Assembly: GCA_947652115.1 (NCBI GenBank) | Contig: OX393561.1 | Location: 30,007,408 to 30,071,407 of the forward strand | Reading direction: 5' to 3' | Origin: Blastomussa wellsi | Taxonomy: Eukaryota; Cnidaria; Anthozoa; Scleractinia; Plerogyridae | Length of the DNA: 64,000 nucleotides | Shown: one piece after another, positions 10,982-21,600 of the stretch | How positions within the stretch are numbered: the first letter of the stretch is position 1 | Layout of the letters: the number at the start of each line of letters is the position of its first letter | Made by a program: the position numbers and the translations under genes | The notes under the pieces: generated by a model | Database searches by the model: none | The model's input: the letters and a program-made list of their open reading frames with translations, nothing else | Told to the model about the DNA's origin: nothing

Positions 10982-11200
10982 GTTTGAAATCGATCAACTT
11001 CTACTAGAACGAGAAAACACACTAAAGACATTTCTTGGAGGCCACAATGTATTCGTGAATTTGACAACAGGATACGGCAAATCTATTACTTTCCAGTGTC
11101 TTCTTATCGCACCGGAAGCGCTCGTGGTTCCATGCAGTGTTGTCGTTTTGATATCGCTGTTGCGATCGCTTATGGAAGACTCAAGTCGCTTATCTTTTAT
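10982..11200 (+). pseudogene. RecQ-like helicase fragment (Walker A region only)
   Basis: Reading on plus gives a short stretch with LERENTLKTFLGGHNVFVNL, then TTGYGKSITFQ and, further on, SLLRSLMED. This order fits the start of a superfamily-2 helicase core: an upstream helix, motif I (GYGKS, P-loop) and motif Ia. RecQ enzymes unwind DNA using ATP. Only some 80 residues are left, with no DEAH box or second helicase domain, so the fragment cannot work. It sits inside inverted arms and was probably carried by a mobile element. Assignment to RecQ rather than another SF2 helicase rests on the P-loop spelling. Confidence 0.5.
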
Positions 11201-11336
11201 GATAATGGAGTCCCAGCAGACATTTAAGTTCTTCTAACTTGTCTATCTGCTCAAGAAGTCTTCTTCGTTTTTTTCAGTTCTGCAACACAGTTTGCAGATG
11301 TACTTGCTTATCGATCGGATCGATAACTCCAGACTA

Positions 11337-11922
11337 TTCAATTTTTGGTTTTCATGTGACGTCATAAAATTCTGAAATCAAAATTCGCTAGGCCTGCTAA
11401 ATTTTCGTTGACACTAGGTGTAAGGCAAGCTAAAAATATATCTTTCCGCAAATTTTCAGCTCGATAGTACCCTCCGTTTTGAAAACAGAGCATCTTGAAT
11501 ATTTGAGTTCTCGGCCGTATGTGACATCAAGCCGAGAACCGTGACAAAACTGTTTTGTTTTGGAAAAATGCTATCCTTTCGATTTTCAGATGTTTGAACA
11601 TTTCAGATATAATGAGTGGTGTTTACGCGTAAGTAGAATAGCTCATGAGCCAAAAGTAGTCGCTATTATAGCAAAACTGAATTCCAGATGGTCTCGCGTG
11701 CATCACGGCGGCCATATTTGTGCCCCTCGGAAGGACACAAATATGGCGTCTCCATACTAAGCTTTGTAAATTTCCGCGGAACGTTTCGACAAATAACTCG
11801 CGAACGGGACACCGCACAGACCTTTTATTTAGTTATCAGCTACATTCGCTGAAATTCTAAGCTTCAGTAGTTGAATTGTTTCGAATTTAGTTTTGATAGC
11901 GTGACAGTGAAAACCACCAATT
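11337..11922 (+). mobile_element. Short inverted-repeat element, family 1 copy c
   Basis: It opens with TTTTTGGTTTTCATGTGACG and closes with GCGTGACAGTGAAAACCACC. The order of blocks is the same as in copy a: 'aaatatatct', 'ttttgaaaacagagcat', 'gtgacatc', then the central 'ggcggccatatttg ... caaatatggcgtctcc' inverted motif and 'cgacaaataactcg'. It appears full length (about 586 bp). Confidence 0.7.
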
Positions 11923-12240
11923 CGGCAAGCATGTCGAATTGTTTCCTACCTTTCTCGAGTAATACTCTTTCGTGACTCTTATCTATTAAACGACAGCATA
12001 AATTACAATACATGGACAAATTAGACACGGGCTTTTTGACCTTTACGACTTTCTTTTTCCAAAGTGTAAGCTTCTTAAATTGTCGCGTGACAATTACGCG
12101 ATATAATACGAAACTAGCCAATCAGAAATGAATACACAGATCCTTGCAAACCTGCAGGGGGTCGGAACAAGCTTTTGGGAGCAGTTGCACAGATGTGACA
12201 CGTCCGGCTGCAACGCAGGCTACCAAGATGGTGGCCATGT

Positions 12241-12449
12241 CCGAATTCCCGACCCAGGGGCAGCGCTGAAGTGTCAAAATCCCTACCCAGGGGAAAGCTG
12301 GCTTAGTCAAATTCCCGTGGGTAGCCCCCCCCCCCCCCCTTGGGGCTTAACATTGATAGGTGCATAAAATTCCGAGCCTTCAGTTGTTAAGTGATCCATA
12401 AAAATAGAAACAGGACGCAACAGTTCGGTCAAGTAAATATTTTAATTAC
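12241..12449. repeat. Dispersed repeat fragment with a C15-type homopolymer run
   Basis: It contains 'gacccaggggcagcgctgaagtgtcaaaatccc' and a poly-C run at about 12325-12340. The segment resembles the inverse of 9127-9240. No coding potential was found. Confidence 0.4.
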
Positions 12450-12488
12450 CTCTATCATCATCATTATTTTCATAAATGCCACATGTTT
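12450..12488 (-). CDS. Candidate 39-nt microexon, phase 1-1 (tail of paralogue A?)
   Basis: The minus strand reads CTTTTTACAG (good acceptor), 39 nt coding for TCGIYENNDDDR, then GTAATTAAA (acceptable donor). It is phase 1-1. The acidic peptide has no known fold. It sits between exon 3 of paralogue A and the candidates at 7.2-7.7 kb, on the same strand and in the same phase. Confidence 0.42.
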
Positions 12489-14378
12489 CTGTAAAAAGTG
12501 AAAAACTTGAATTAATGATCCCATTTGAGAAAAGAAATGAACCAAGAAATGAACGACAACCCTGATGACTAGTCAAGATGGGTTTTCATTTCACACTATT
12601 ATGCAGGCCGAGCAATATCTACAACACTCAACACTGAACAGTGTTGCATTTTCCCACTCGAATCCCTTTAAGTTTTTTGGTTGGAACTAGTAATCAGCTA
12701 GTAATTTGTTATAATGACGCTTCAAACTACACTCAATCCTATTGCCATTACAAATAAAGGATCAAGGGGCAAACTCGGCACACCTTTACTTCCTGCACGA
12801 AATTCCCCTGCAAAATCAAACACTATGTTGGAAAAAACTAGCCAATAAAACGATAAAAACCTACACTATAGCCATTGCTCAATGCTAGGCACCGACCGTT
12901 TGTTGCGTGACAGTGGCCGGGACGGTGGTTTTAGAGGGGGGGGGGGGGGGGGGGGGTACAATTTTAAAACAAGCCCCTTTGGGGTGTAAGTTTTTCACTT
13001 ATAAGAAACGAGAGGGGGTAAAATTTTATGACACAGAAACGGCAGTCTAGGTTTTAGAACGAAAACCAGAAAATTAAAGAAAAATTCTGACTGGCTCATA
13101 AAGCATGAAAGTGACTCACAATGCAGGAAATGGCATTTCCGAGCGCTCAGAATTTCACAATTTCCCGAGGGAGCATGCCCCGGACCCCCCTAACAACAGT
13201 CACATTCACCACTGTGTGTTAACCTTAATTAATTTTTTTCTCCACTGAGCCTCATTGGAGTCTGGTTACAACCCTCTGACAAAACAGTTTCTCGTGAAAA
13301 TTAGCGACGGTGATAGTACGAACACTACCAATGAAAAACGGCAGCAACATCTGCAACTTTTGTTTATGCGGCATTGGTCTTCAGAAACAAGCGACATAAA
13401 AACACATGACATGAAATAAACTGTAAAAAGTATCATGACAACTTATACAACTTAAGAATATTCATAAGAATATTTTCAGCCTAAACCCTAACCCTAACCC
13501 TAAGCCGCAAAAACAATACAAAAAGAAAGAGTGTACTAATTTGGAGGAGTTTAAATGCCCAGAGAAATTGCCATGAGAAATTCTGCAGAGAACGTTACAT
13601 AATATGAGTTGGGCAACTGACAAATGAAGCTGAAAAGGAAGCAACACTGAGGAAACTAGAAATTAATTTTACACATTTAACCTCCCGTATGACTTTATTG
13701 TATAAAATTTGAAATAAAATAAACCTTATTATACGCAATGTTATTTAAACCACGTTTAGTCAACAGCTTAGATATGTGTAGCACATAAATTCGCCGTAAT
13801 GGTTGCATGTCTTGACCCATTTAGGGAAACTAAAAGAATCCTTTACTGTAAACTGGTTAGTGGGGATAGGTTGAAGTACTCGTACAAGATAGGATGCGAG
13901 ATTATAGTTGTAAGTGTTAACGGAGGAAACAATAGGGCGAAACGGCAACCAGATTTATGAACCTTGGCCGGGAAGGCCATAGAGAACGCCATGAGTGGAA
14001 CTCTCTTATTTACTTACCTAAATTATCGCAATTTCGGTGCCTTCGACAAAATATGTCCCTCAACGAACCCAGAAAAGACCTTCCCTCTATGGAGAATCAG
14101 ATGTAACCAGGGTTACGACATTTTTCTGATGTATAAACTGAAAAAGTACTGAAATCGCTTTCAGTTGTATTCACGGAAAGGAAATTACCTTTTCTTTCGT
14201 GAGACACAGGAAACGATTCTTCCAATGAAACAAGTATCTTGTCCTTTCTATCGTTAAAGAGAGTAGTCAGTTATTGAACATAATTTTGTTTTCATTTGGT
14301 TATTGTATACTTGCTTAAATATCGCGGCATAAATGTTTTCGTAATATCAAATCAAAACTGACTAAACTGAGGAATTGG
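12489..14378. other. Intergenic or intronic stretch with homopolymer and telomere-like repeat
   Basis: A poly-G run of about 22 bases lies at about 12937. A short telomere-like array lies at 13481. Small ORFs have no recognisable domain. If the microexons belong to paralogue A, this is intron. Confidence 0.4.
13481..13503. repeat. Interstitial telomere-type repeat (CCCTAA)n
   Basis: CTAAACCCTAACCCTAACCC continues to TAA, about 3.5 units of the TTAGGG telomere repeat on the complementary strand. It is short and internal to the chromosome, probably a repair scar or chance expansion. Confidence 0.7.
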
Positions 14379-14540
14379 GTGTGTGTTGCCCCATTACAGA
14401 CCGTGTCATGAATTCTCTAGGGAATTGTTCTTTTATTCATCCAAACATTATTTATTCATATACACGCAGCTGTTTGAAAATTTGAAAGCAAGAATGCTCA
14501 AGAGACTCATCACATGGTCTGTACTGGGGCAACAAACCAC
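14379..14540. repeat. 160-bp hairpin MITE (GTTGCCCCAKTACAGACC ends)
   Basis: TTGCCCCATTACAGACCGTG (about 14386) and CATGGTCTGTACTGGGGCAA (about 14513-14532) are inverted copies with three mismatches. They enclose about 105 bp of AT-rich sequence. No target duplication was identified. Confidence 0.6.
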
Positions 14541-14716
14541 CCAAGCGAAAATGGCCTAAATTGCTGGTCATCTAAGCGAGAGGTAACATTTTCATTCATT
14601 AGATGATTTGCTTAGACTCAAAATGACCCAAATCATCTATCTCTGGTCTCCTAAAAAGCAGCACTGTGTGGACAACATAACAGAAAAAAAAAGTTCCTCT
14701 GTAATGGCAATTTTAC

Positions 14717-14749
14717 CTCTCGTCGGCATTTGATTTAGGCTCTCCCATC
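14717..14749 (-). CDS. Candidate 33-nt microexon, phase 1-1 (tail of paralogue A?)
   Basis: On minus, TTGAGATGAG precedes GATGGGAGAGCC..., a 33-nt segment reading WESLNQMPTR in phase 1, followed by GTAAAATT. It is the first open phase 1-1 candidate below exon 3 of paralogue A. Both splice sites are mediocre, and an acceptor six bases further upstream is possible. Confidence 0.3.
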
Positions 14750-15276
14750 CTCATCTCAATAACAGAACAATGCGTCACTCCATATTCTAAAGGAAAACAA
14801 AATAACTGGACTTAAGCACTCAAAATCTTTTCATCCCTTTTCATTATAGCATTTTAAGAGCATGCTGTAAAGCCACCTGGCCTTACATGCGGATCTAATT
14901 TAGTTGAGACACTAAGAGTTGGTTACAAGTGCTAGGCATTTATTCTGTTCACACTTCACGTGATCAAGCATTGTTTGTTGGTAAAACGAGATATCAAGTA
15001 AAAACGCTCCTAGTGCTTTTAGGAGGATTTGTCACTTATTTACCCCACGACCTACATAGTATGTACCTTGATACTCTCTAAGAGAGGTTATCAGTCCTTT
15101 AGTCGCAAAATAGTGTGTACGTCTTCAGTCAAAACGGGGCAATCCTATGTATTTTAGAGTTAAAATAGTTTGTAAATTCTATTTGTTCAGACGCAGATAA
15201 AAGTCCCATACCATTATATGTACTTTTGCTAACTTTAGCTTGTTAAAGGGGAAATATAATATGTAGTCGCATGTAC

Positions 15277-15974
15277 CCTGCAGTAATCCCTTGTCTTGGT
15301 CCGGATCAAAAACTTTCTCGTCCACTGCAAATGTAACACTCCCAAGCTTTTTCTTCTTTATCTTCTTTGCTATCTTTTCCATCACGTCTTTGAATGTTTC
15401 TTGGGGACTACATCTCACACTAATCGTTGGTGATCCATCTGGAAACCAAACACTAATTTCAATGAAGAGAATTTCCACTTTCAGCTCCAACTTTGATCCA
15501 GAACACAGGCCAAGGTTTGATAACGTTCCTTTATCTTTGAGAGGAAAGAGTTGCCTCCCATTGAAATAAACCCGAGCTTCTTCGTTTTCATGTAGATTTA
15601 TACGCGACGATATTTCTTCCATCAACGCTGTTAGTCCCTTTTCTTTATCTACCTTCATGGCGATTGATTTTCCATTCTGATCTTCTACAGTTATATCTAT
15701 AAACTCTGGTACAATGACTATAATAGTTGGCTTTGGATTGCAAATGAGCTTTTGAGGAAGGCCAGCCATTGGTGTGTCTGAAAGACGTGTTTTTCCGAGG
15801 TACAGCTTTTGCTCCCCAATAGGAACCTCGAGCATTCTCTCTATTTCTTCCATAACATCGCACACCTTTGCTCGACCTGGATGCACTTTTACTGCAAGTG
15901 TTTCCTTCGAAGATGCCTCGATTGTAATCTCAAGCTCTGTGTCGATTAGCTTTACACCTCCTGGAGGTAGATGC
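15277..15974 (-). CDS. Paralogue A exon 3: three ubiquitin-like folds
   Basis: The exon begins after TTCTCTTACATCAG and reads HLPPGGVKLIDTELEITIEA. Three beta-grasp repeats follow: VHPGRAKVCDVMEEIERML ... EQKLYLGKTRLSD; then ITVEDQNGKSIAMKVDKEKG ... RVYFNGRQLFPLKDKGTL; then ISVRCSPQETFKDVMEKIA ... FAVDEKVFDPDQDKGLL. Each has the pattern of a ubiquitin fold (strand, strand, helix, 'xLxxxGxxL' turn). No C-terminal di-glycine is seen, so it is not a precursor that conjugates. A donor GCAGG|GTACAT at 15276 gives 698 nt, in frame with B's exon 3 of 710 nt, both phase 1 out. Otherwise the ORF would end at 15179. Confidence 0.75.
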
Positions 15975-16404
15975 CTGATGTAAGAGAAATAGGAAATGGT
16001 AGCTTCCAGTGAAACCAACCCGAAAAGGTCTTCTCAACTGACATGTTTTTGCAGTCATTTTCCTGGCTGGTGGTCGCTATTATGGCATTATTAAAATGTC
16101 CTCCATGTGGCTTATAATGCGACAATTCTTAACAGTTTAAGGAAAACACTTATATGCCCTAACTTGCTAGAAGCATTGGAAAGTCTAAGGCACCAATTAA
16201 ACCACGATGGTGCACATGATTCGATTTGCATACTCTTAGTTTTACCCATGTTTGTGTAAATGCTGTAAATACTTGCCGGTACGTATGGTCATTGTTAAAG
16301 TAGAAATAGTATTGTTTTTATGACAGATTAAAAATTGTATTGTAACAACAAGAACTCCGATGGGATGGGTAACAAATAAGTAGTCGTTTAAGCTCTGTAC
16401 TCAC
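15975..16404 (-). other. Paralogue A intron 2 (430 bp)
   Basis: It is bounded by a GAG|GTGAGTAC donor and a TTACATCAG acceptor on minus, phase 2. The same position and phase are used in paralogue B, where the intron is about 1.0 kb. No repeat of note is inside. Confidence 0.65.
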
Positions 16405-16786
16405 CTCACCGAAGAGGAGTTTAACAAAACCGTGTTATCTGAACAAAAAACTTGGTCAGGATCATCGATTCTTCTCAACTGGCGCTGTACTTGTCGTTTT
16501 AGATCACCAACTGTTGCGGATGGAGGTACATTAAAACTCAGCGGCTGAGGAGAATCAGAAATAATCACCGGAATTTCTAAGAAGGCTTCGGGTGTGAAAA
16601 TACACTTCACAACACCATTTTCGGGTCGGCCTGAATCTATGCCTGCTTCTTTAGGGGCGGTTTTTACGCGGTAGAAGGTGAATTTCTTTGCTTCGTAAGC
16701 TGGCCTCTCTATCGTGAACTCTTGTCCTCCATCCAAAACCCACCCTCCTACGTCATAACCGTCAATGGATATATCCAAATTGCAAC
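16405..16786 (-). CDS. Paralogue A exon 2: unnamed conserved domain + start of first Ubl fold
   Basis: The acceptor TTTCTTATAG is followed by GTTGCAAT, read as CNLDISIDGYDVGGW. The exon carries the second half of the conserved domain, with ERPAYEAKKFTFYRVKTAPK, AGIDSGRPENGVVKC and FTPEAFLEIPVII, and then a ubiquitin-like start (NVPPSATVGDLKRQVQRQL). Its length of 382 nt equals that of B's exon 2 exactly, with identical phases. The two peptides are alike over most of their length, diverging at the 3' end (VFCSDNTVLL against VLVMDQNILS). Confidence 0.8.
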
Positions 16787-17876
16787 CTATAAGAAAAGAA
16801 ATCTAAGCTTTTGAAGAAATTTAACCCCGGACTCTCATAAATAAGTTTTGTTTTTCTACAGACGTGAGTGCGAACTTAACAACTCAATTTAGACCTCGAT
16901 AAGCTTACATCTGAGTACTGAATACCTTGTTTTAGAGGCTCTCAATTGACATAATATGAATGTCCAATATCAAAGCTGTAAATGCCAAGCTAAGTTCGAA
17001 CTAGTTTGGAGCAGGCCTGCCATGTACGCGCCCGCGAGCCATATGCATGCCGCTATGAAAAAGCAATGCATGTGTCTTTGAGTATGGGACTCCACTATAA
17101 TTCCTTAAAGTGCATATGAAGCGAAATATTTTTATTGTATATTTCTAAAGTTTAACATGTTGAAGGAAGAATCTGAAAGTTTGAGAAGGAAAGCGAACAA
17201 ATTGACGATTTTACTTGCCTTGAAAGTTACCGCATTTTGATTCGAAAATGTCCGCCAATTTGCGCGGTCAAAATACCAGATTGTGACGTCACGTTGGTTG
17301 CATCTCAGATCAAGAGATGAGGCGAACAGTGAAAAGACTAGGCGACGAGGACACTTTTACGCCAGAAAAACCCCATTTTAATTTTTCTACTTACAGTAGT
17401 TTTCTATACATGTAGGGGAACTGAAAACGGCAAAGAAAAAATTCGCTTCATAGGCACTTTAATATCCCAATAAGAGTTATTTGACTGTTACAAAAACAGC
17501 GATTCTTAGCAAGCTATCGTGGACAATCTTCTCCGGCTGCACAGGTTTCTTCCACTAAATTCAATGATACGCAAGCTGTTAACTCGAAACTCCTGCCAGC
17601 AGTAGGCGATAGCCTTCCGTCAATCAAAACTTACTGATGACGTTCTATGGAAGGAGTTTGTTCAGTCAAACCCTTGGAAGGTTCTTGGGAGGTATTTATA
17701 TAATCAAGACTTTCATAAAGGAAAGGAAGCCTATCACCAACTGCTCGCAGGAGTTTCCATTCAACGGGGTCGCGTATTATATCACTGAGTTTGACGGTAA
17801 CAAAGAAATGTACATTGATTTTTAGCTTAGGTACATATCAAAAAACAATGTTGACTTCATCATGTTCACTGCTTAC
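16787..17876 (-). other. Paralogue A intron 1 (1.09 kb)
   Basis: It is bounded by TACG|GTAAGCAG (donor) and TTCTTATAG (acceptor) on minus, phase 1. It contains the TTAA-flanked MITE 17109-17458. Other short ORFs here are not supported. Confidence 0.65.
17109..17458. mobile_element. 350-bp MITE with TTAA target duplication
   Basis: The left end AGTGCATATGAAGCGAA (17109) and right end TTCGCTTCATAGGCACT (to 17458) are inverted repeats. TTAA lies outside each (17105-17108 and 17459-17462). There is no coding content. It sits in intron 1 of paralogue A. Confidence 0.75.
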
Positions 17877-18125
17877 CGTAGGCATGCGTGTTTTTCACAT
17901 GGATCTTATACTGTGTCCCGCTTTTCATTTCCACAAATTCTCCCTCAGCAGTCTTGAAGTGCTTTCCGCCTAATATTTCCACAACGTAGCCTTGGCAAAC
18001 TAGAAGGTCAACATATCGTGTGGACTCTGGTTCAGCAGGTTTAATCCGTTCGGCCCCAAGCTGCTGACCTGTCTGGATTCCTGTAGGGGCCCGTGCACTG
18101 GGGCCTCTCGAACTTGGCGCGAAAC
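17877..18125 (-). CDS. Paralogue A exon 1: Pro/Ser/Gly-rich linker + conserved domain start
   Basis: The acceptor GTTTGTTTTTAAG is followed by FAPSSRGPSARAPTGIQTGQ, then a linker, then TRYVDLLVCQGYVVEILGGK, HFKTAEGEFVEMKSGTQYKI and HVKNTHAYG, up to donor TACG|GTAAGCAG. The last 24 residues (FVEMKSGTQYKIHVKNTHAY and neighbours) are identical or nearly so in paralogue B. The exon starts in phase 1, so an earlier exon with the start codon is missing. An in-frame ATG is not available here. Confidence 0.75.
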
Positions 18126-18289
18126 CTTAAAAACAAACATGGTAATTATAAACAATATTGTAATTATAATACGAACCTTCCCAGCATCCGTTGCACCTGA
18201 ATTTTTTAATGTCAAATTGCTGATTTTCACTGCCACGCCATCAAAAAATGAATCCAAAACAATGCAATGAAAAAAGGTTCTAAATTTAA

Positions 18290-18776
18290 ATGTGATAAAA
18301 TATTAATAGACAAACAACATCTCCAAGTCCTAGGTATGTGCGGCACTCCATTCCGAAGCATTTCACGCAAATTTATAGAGCTCAGTATGGAGATCAGACG
18401 CCATGTTGGTACCCATATCCGAATGGGCACCAACATGGCGGCCGGAAATCAAAGAAAACGTCTGGCACTCACTTTTGCTATGAACGCGATCGTTTTTTTC
18501 TTATGATCTAGTATATATATATATACAGATAAACATCTTTCCTAATACTTGAACTGTTTAAACTGCAAACATCTTTTGAAGAAGACCGTTTCTTCAAGCA
18601 CGACAGCTTTGTTCACGGAACCACCGTGATGTCACTTACGGTGGAAAATTCGAAAATTCAACATGCTGTATTTCAAACACAAAGCATTCTATTTAGCTAG
18701 AAACTTGTGAAAGATGTATATTTCGGATTTCTTTCACGTGGTGACAATAAAAGTTTAGTACCAATAGATAATTCAT
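18290..18776 (-). mobile_element. Short inverted-repeat element, family 1 copy d (minus), abutting a LINE
   Basis: Read on minus, it follows copy e: 'cacgtgaaagaaatcc', 'tgaaatacagcatgttgaat', 'gtgacatcacggtgg', 'aacagttcaagtattagg', the central 'ccggccgccatgttggtgcc ... ggtaccaacatggcgtctg' inverted motif and 'ctctataaatttg'. Its edge near 18776 lies inside the LINE reading frame, so the last 22 residues of that ORF are read-through into this element. A (TA)n run lies at 18513. Confidence 0.65.
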
Positions 18777-19900
18777 AGTTGAGAGTCTGGTCGATATAGA
18801 CACCCAGGTCTCTGGCAACAGAAACGGGCTCAATCTCCTTTCCAAGAATGGTAATGGATAGACGCGGCAAATTACGTAAGAGTTGTGGAGTTGCAATAAC
18901 CAAAAATTTAGTCTTGTCAGGGTTAATCAACAGTGAATTCTCGCAGCACCAACGGGATATTTCCAAAAGGTCTTGATTTAACGCATTACTTGCATCAGTA
19001 ATATCACAAGGAGGAAGAGATAAGAAAATTTTTGTGTCGTCCACGTAACCTGAGGATTTGCAGTGCTTAGGAACCGACAATAAATCGTTAACATACACTG
19101 TGAACAGGACGGGTCCAAGGATAGAGCCTTGGGGAACCCCGAAATTCAAAGGTAATGGATCCGAAATAGCGTCCTCGATCCTCACGAATTGACTGCGCTT
19201 TGTCAAGTAACTTTCAAACCAGGTCCAGGCAGCAGTGGAGATGCCGATTTTACGGAGTTTCATAAGTAGGCGCTCATGCTGAATGCTGTCGAAAGCCTTC
19301 GACATATCTAATAACACGATCAATGAAACTTTCTTCTCATCCATATTCTTTAAAATGTCATCTGTAAATTGAAGTAGAGCCGTCTCGGTAGAGTGTAATT
19401 CACGATTCCCGTTTTGAAACTTTGAGATTTTTCCAGAGCGATTCAGAAAATCAACGAATTGACGATGGGCGAGTCTTTCACAGACCTTCGATAATATCGG
19501 AAGTAAGGAAATAGGACGCGTGTTTACTGGTTCGTTGAAATCGCCAGACTTGGGAACAGGTATGACTTCAGCCATTTTCCACGATCGTGCAAAAGTACCA
19601 GTGGCAAACGACTTGTTAAACAAATGCGTGATTATCGGGAGTATTGCAGGAAGGCTATCCTTAAGAACTCTAGATGTAATTTTGTCGGCACCAGGAGCTT
19701 TATTCGAAGGCAGACCATTAACGATATTTTCAACTAGAGATTCAGTTACAGCAGAAAACATAAAAGGTTCTCGATGGACATTTTCGTGGACATCATTTGA
19801 ATAGTTGTGTAACAAGCCATGACCGCTTGGAGAAAAGCCAAATTCCCGAACAATCAATCTTGCTTTATCCGCTGTAGCTTTACCAACTGAAGTATAGTAA
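18777..19900 (-). pseudogene. CR1/Jockey-like LINE reverse transcriptase, truncated both ends
   Basis: The minus-strand frame carries reverse transcriptase blocks in order: SNKAPGADKITSRVLKDSLP, TRPISLLPILSKVCERL, STETALLQFTDD, LLDMSKAFDSIQHERLL, FGVPQGSILGPVLFTVYVND, the catalytic SGYVDDTKIF, and INPDKTKFLVI. Non-LTR retrotransposons of the CR1/Jockey group spell these motifs so. The endonuclease domain and the start of the ORF are missing (5' truncation, usual for LINEs). The C-terminus is cut near 18777, where family-1 copy d begins, and the frame then runs through it to a stop at 18697. YxDD is intact, but the copy is not functional. Confidence 0.8.
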
Positions 19901-19923
19901 AGTCCGTTTGATGGCGTCATCAT

Positions 19924-20820
19924 TAGCTCACCGTGAGCACAGATAAGGCTAAGATGGAAATCAGTTGACGAATTTTGAAATATAGTTCATTGTGCATTTA
20001 GAAATGGCCATGAGACATGAGGCATTTAAAATATAAGGGGGCTATGAACAAACGAAAAAATAGTGGAAGTGGATACGAGTTTAAGTTTCAATCCACTGAA
20101 GCGTAGCGTAGCAAGATACTGTATGTTGGTAGATATTCATATGAAGATAAACCCTTCTTGAGCTTGCAGTTGTGACGTCATCGGTAACGTAACTAGGACG
20201 CGTGTAAATTTTCGCGCATAAATTTTTGCTTGCAAACTACATTTGACCCTATTAATTTGAGTTATTTTACATCCAGATTGTAGATTTTCAGATGAGATAT
20301 TTGAAAATGGCCACTATATATGCCAGTGAAAATTGCAGTTGAAAAGTTTAATTGCTTCCTGATAAATGGATTTTTAACCTTGGGTTGAAAGGGAAACCCA
20401 ATGACAGGTTTGAATGTATGCTCTTCTTAATGGCGTCGACAGTTTCTCTGTATTTTAATTTCATGGCTGAATATATAGGTATCATTAATCGACATTCCGA
20501 TGACTCCGTGCTCGCTCAACGATACGTATCAAACTTCTTCTCTACCGTAACCCGAAGCACGTAAATAGAGACTGGGAATGAGTCTACTCGTTTGTCTGCT
20601 TTTCGGCTGAGTTTTTACAGTTTTCAGCGCAAAAAGTCATGAAAAGTGGTGTAGAAGATATAAGGTTCCGGGGTCTGCTGACAAGGGTACAATGACTCCT
20701 GGCTCCGTTGTCAGTCGACCGAAATCGGTAGGACGATATTTACTTCTCAAGATAAAAATAAAACTTTGGTAAGTATATTAAAGTTTTAAAGCAGTTTTTT
20801 TTTTCACGTTGGCGTCATGG
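19924..20820. other. Non-coding stretch
   Basis: No domain or repeat boundary is recognisable. A small ORF at 20352-20564 has a hydrophobic patch but no family resemblance. Confidence 0.4.
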
Positions 20821-20824
20821 TATA

Positions 20825-20829
20825 ATAAC

Positions 20830-20884
<55 letters not shown>

Positions 20885-20965
20885 TTCTCAATAAAGGTTG
20901 ATTTTATTATAATAATAATAATAATAATAATAATAATTTTAATAATAATAATAATTTTAATAATA
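20825..20965. repeat. (AAT)n microsatellite blocks
   Basis: Uninterrupted AAT/TAA runs lie at about 20825-20882 and 20907-20965, with a short unique piece between. Length is probably unstable. Confidence 0.9.
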
Positions 20966-21201
20966 GACAATTTTATTAACAAATTCTTAAACAATCTGAA
21001 ATTTACAACAGATGATCTCCGTATGAATATATCTTTTTAAAGATATTCCAAAAACTTTGTTTTCAAAGGCTTTTAAAAAGGAAAAAAGGTAATACTATAT
21101 AAAATGTTTGTATTCACAAGGTGATGGCAATAAAGTATTCGTAAATATTACATTATTGGTCTTTCAATAATAAAGTATCTTTTGCTGTTGAGTGTAATAT
21201 T

Positions 21202-21202
<1 letters not shown>

Positions 21203-21297
<95 letters not shown>
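21203..21297. repeat. (AAT)n microsatellite
   Basis: A nearly pure AAT run of about 95 bp follows 'ttgttaat'. It is the longest of the three blocks in this area. Confidence 0.9.
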
Positions 21298-21298
<1 letters not shown>

Positions 21299-21314
21299 TT
21301 CACGGGCCATGCGC

Positions 21315-21386
21315 GCGTTTTGTCAAAATTCTTATAATTTCCCTTGCCATTAGGCGAGGGAAATTATTAGAATTTTGACAAAACGC
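21315..21386. repeat. 72-bp hairpin
   Basis: GCGTTTTGTCAAAATTCTTA and TTAGAATTTTGACAAAACGC are inverted copies. The centre 'ccattaggcgaggg' completes an almost perfect stem. It lies next to the AAT array. Confidence 0.7.
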
Positions 21387-21442
21387 AAGTGAAATTATTT
21401 CCTAATTTCACGAGTATACAATTTGATTACCTTTTAATATCA

Positions 21443-21600
21443 TGGGTGACAAATTACGCCCAGAATCGTGGGTTTTTGACTTGTTTATTGTATCGAGAAA
21501 ATTCGCGCCAAACGTTGCCATGGCGATTTTATAATTTCACATGTGAAATTACAAATTATGCTGAAATTTCGCGCAAAATTAGGGAGTAATTTGTCACCCA
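21443..21600. repeat. 158-bp inverted-repeat element
   Basis: TGGGTGACAAATTAC at the left and GTAATTTGTCACCCA at the right are exact inverted copies. The inside is AT-rich with a smaller 'ttataatttcacatgtgaaatta' palindrome at about 21529-21552. Confidence 0.65.

Larger units (their letters stand above)
10475..12240. mobile_element. Composite segment bounded by inverted ~120-bp arms
   Basis: The block 10475-10595 ('ccaagatggtagcctgcg ... tgtgtattcatttctgatt') returns inverted at 12110-12240 ('aatcagaaatgaatacaca ... aggctaccaagatgg'). Between the arms are a RecQ-like helicase fragment (10982-11200) and a family-1 short element (11337-11922). The arms could be terminal repeats of a decayed element that carried the helicase, or two separate insertions. 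No target duplication was recognised. Confidence 0.4.
15179..18125 (-). other. Gene locus: paralogue A, multi-ubiquitin-like-fold protein
   Basis: Three coding exons on minus are supported: 17877-18125 (phase 1 in, 1 out), 16405-16786 (1 in, 2 out) and 15277-15974 (2 in, 1 out; or running on to a stop at 15179). Together they encode a low-complexity linker, a conserved unnamed domain (YVVEILGGKHF ... SIDGYDVGGW ... ERPAYE ... KFTFYRVKTAP) and about four ubiquitin-like folds. The exon borders and phases are shared with paralogue B at 46-54 kb. An upstream first exon must exist because exon 1 begins with a phase-1 acceptor, but it was not found; a family-1 element and a LINE lie directly upstream. 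Four phase 1-1 microexons further left may form the C-terminal tail. The function is unknown. Tandem ubiquitin-like folds usually act as binding scaffolds, which is an inference only. Confidence 0.75.

Noticed and set aside
18000..18257. 85-codon minus ORF starting MDSFFDGVAVKI
   Set aside because: Out of frame with the conserved exon 1 of paralogue A, which has splice sites and a paralogue in the other frame.
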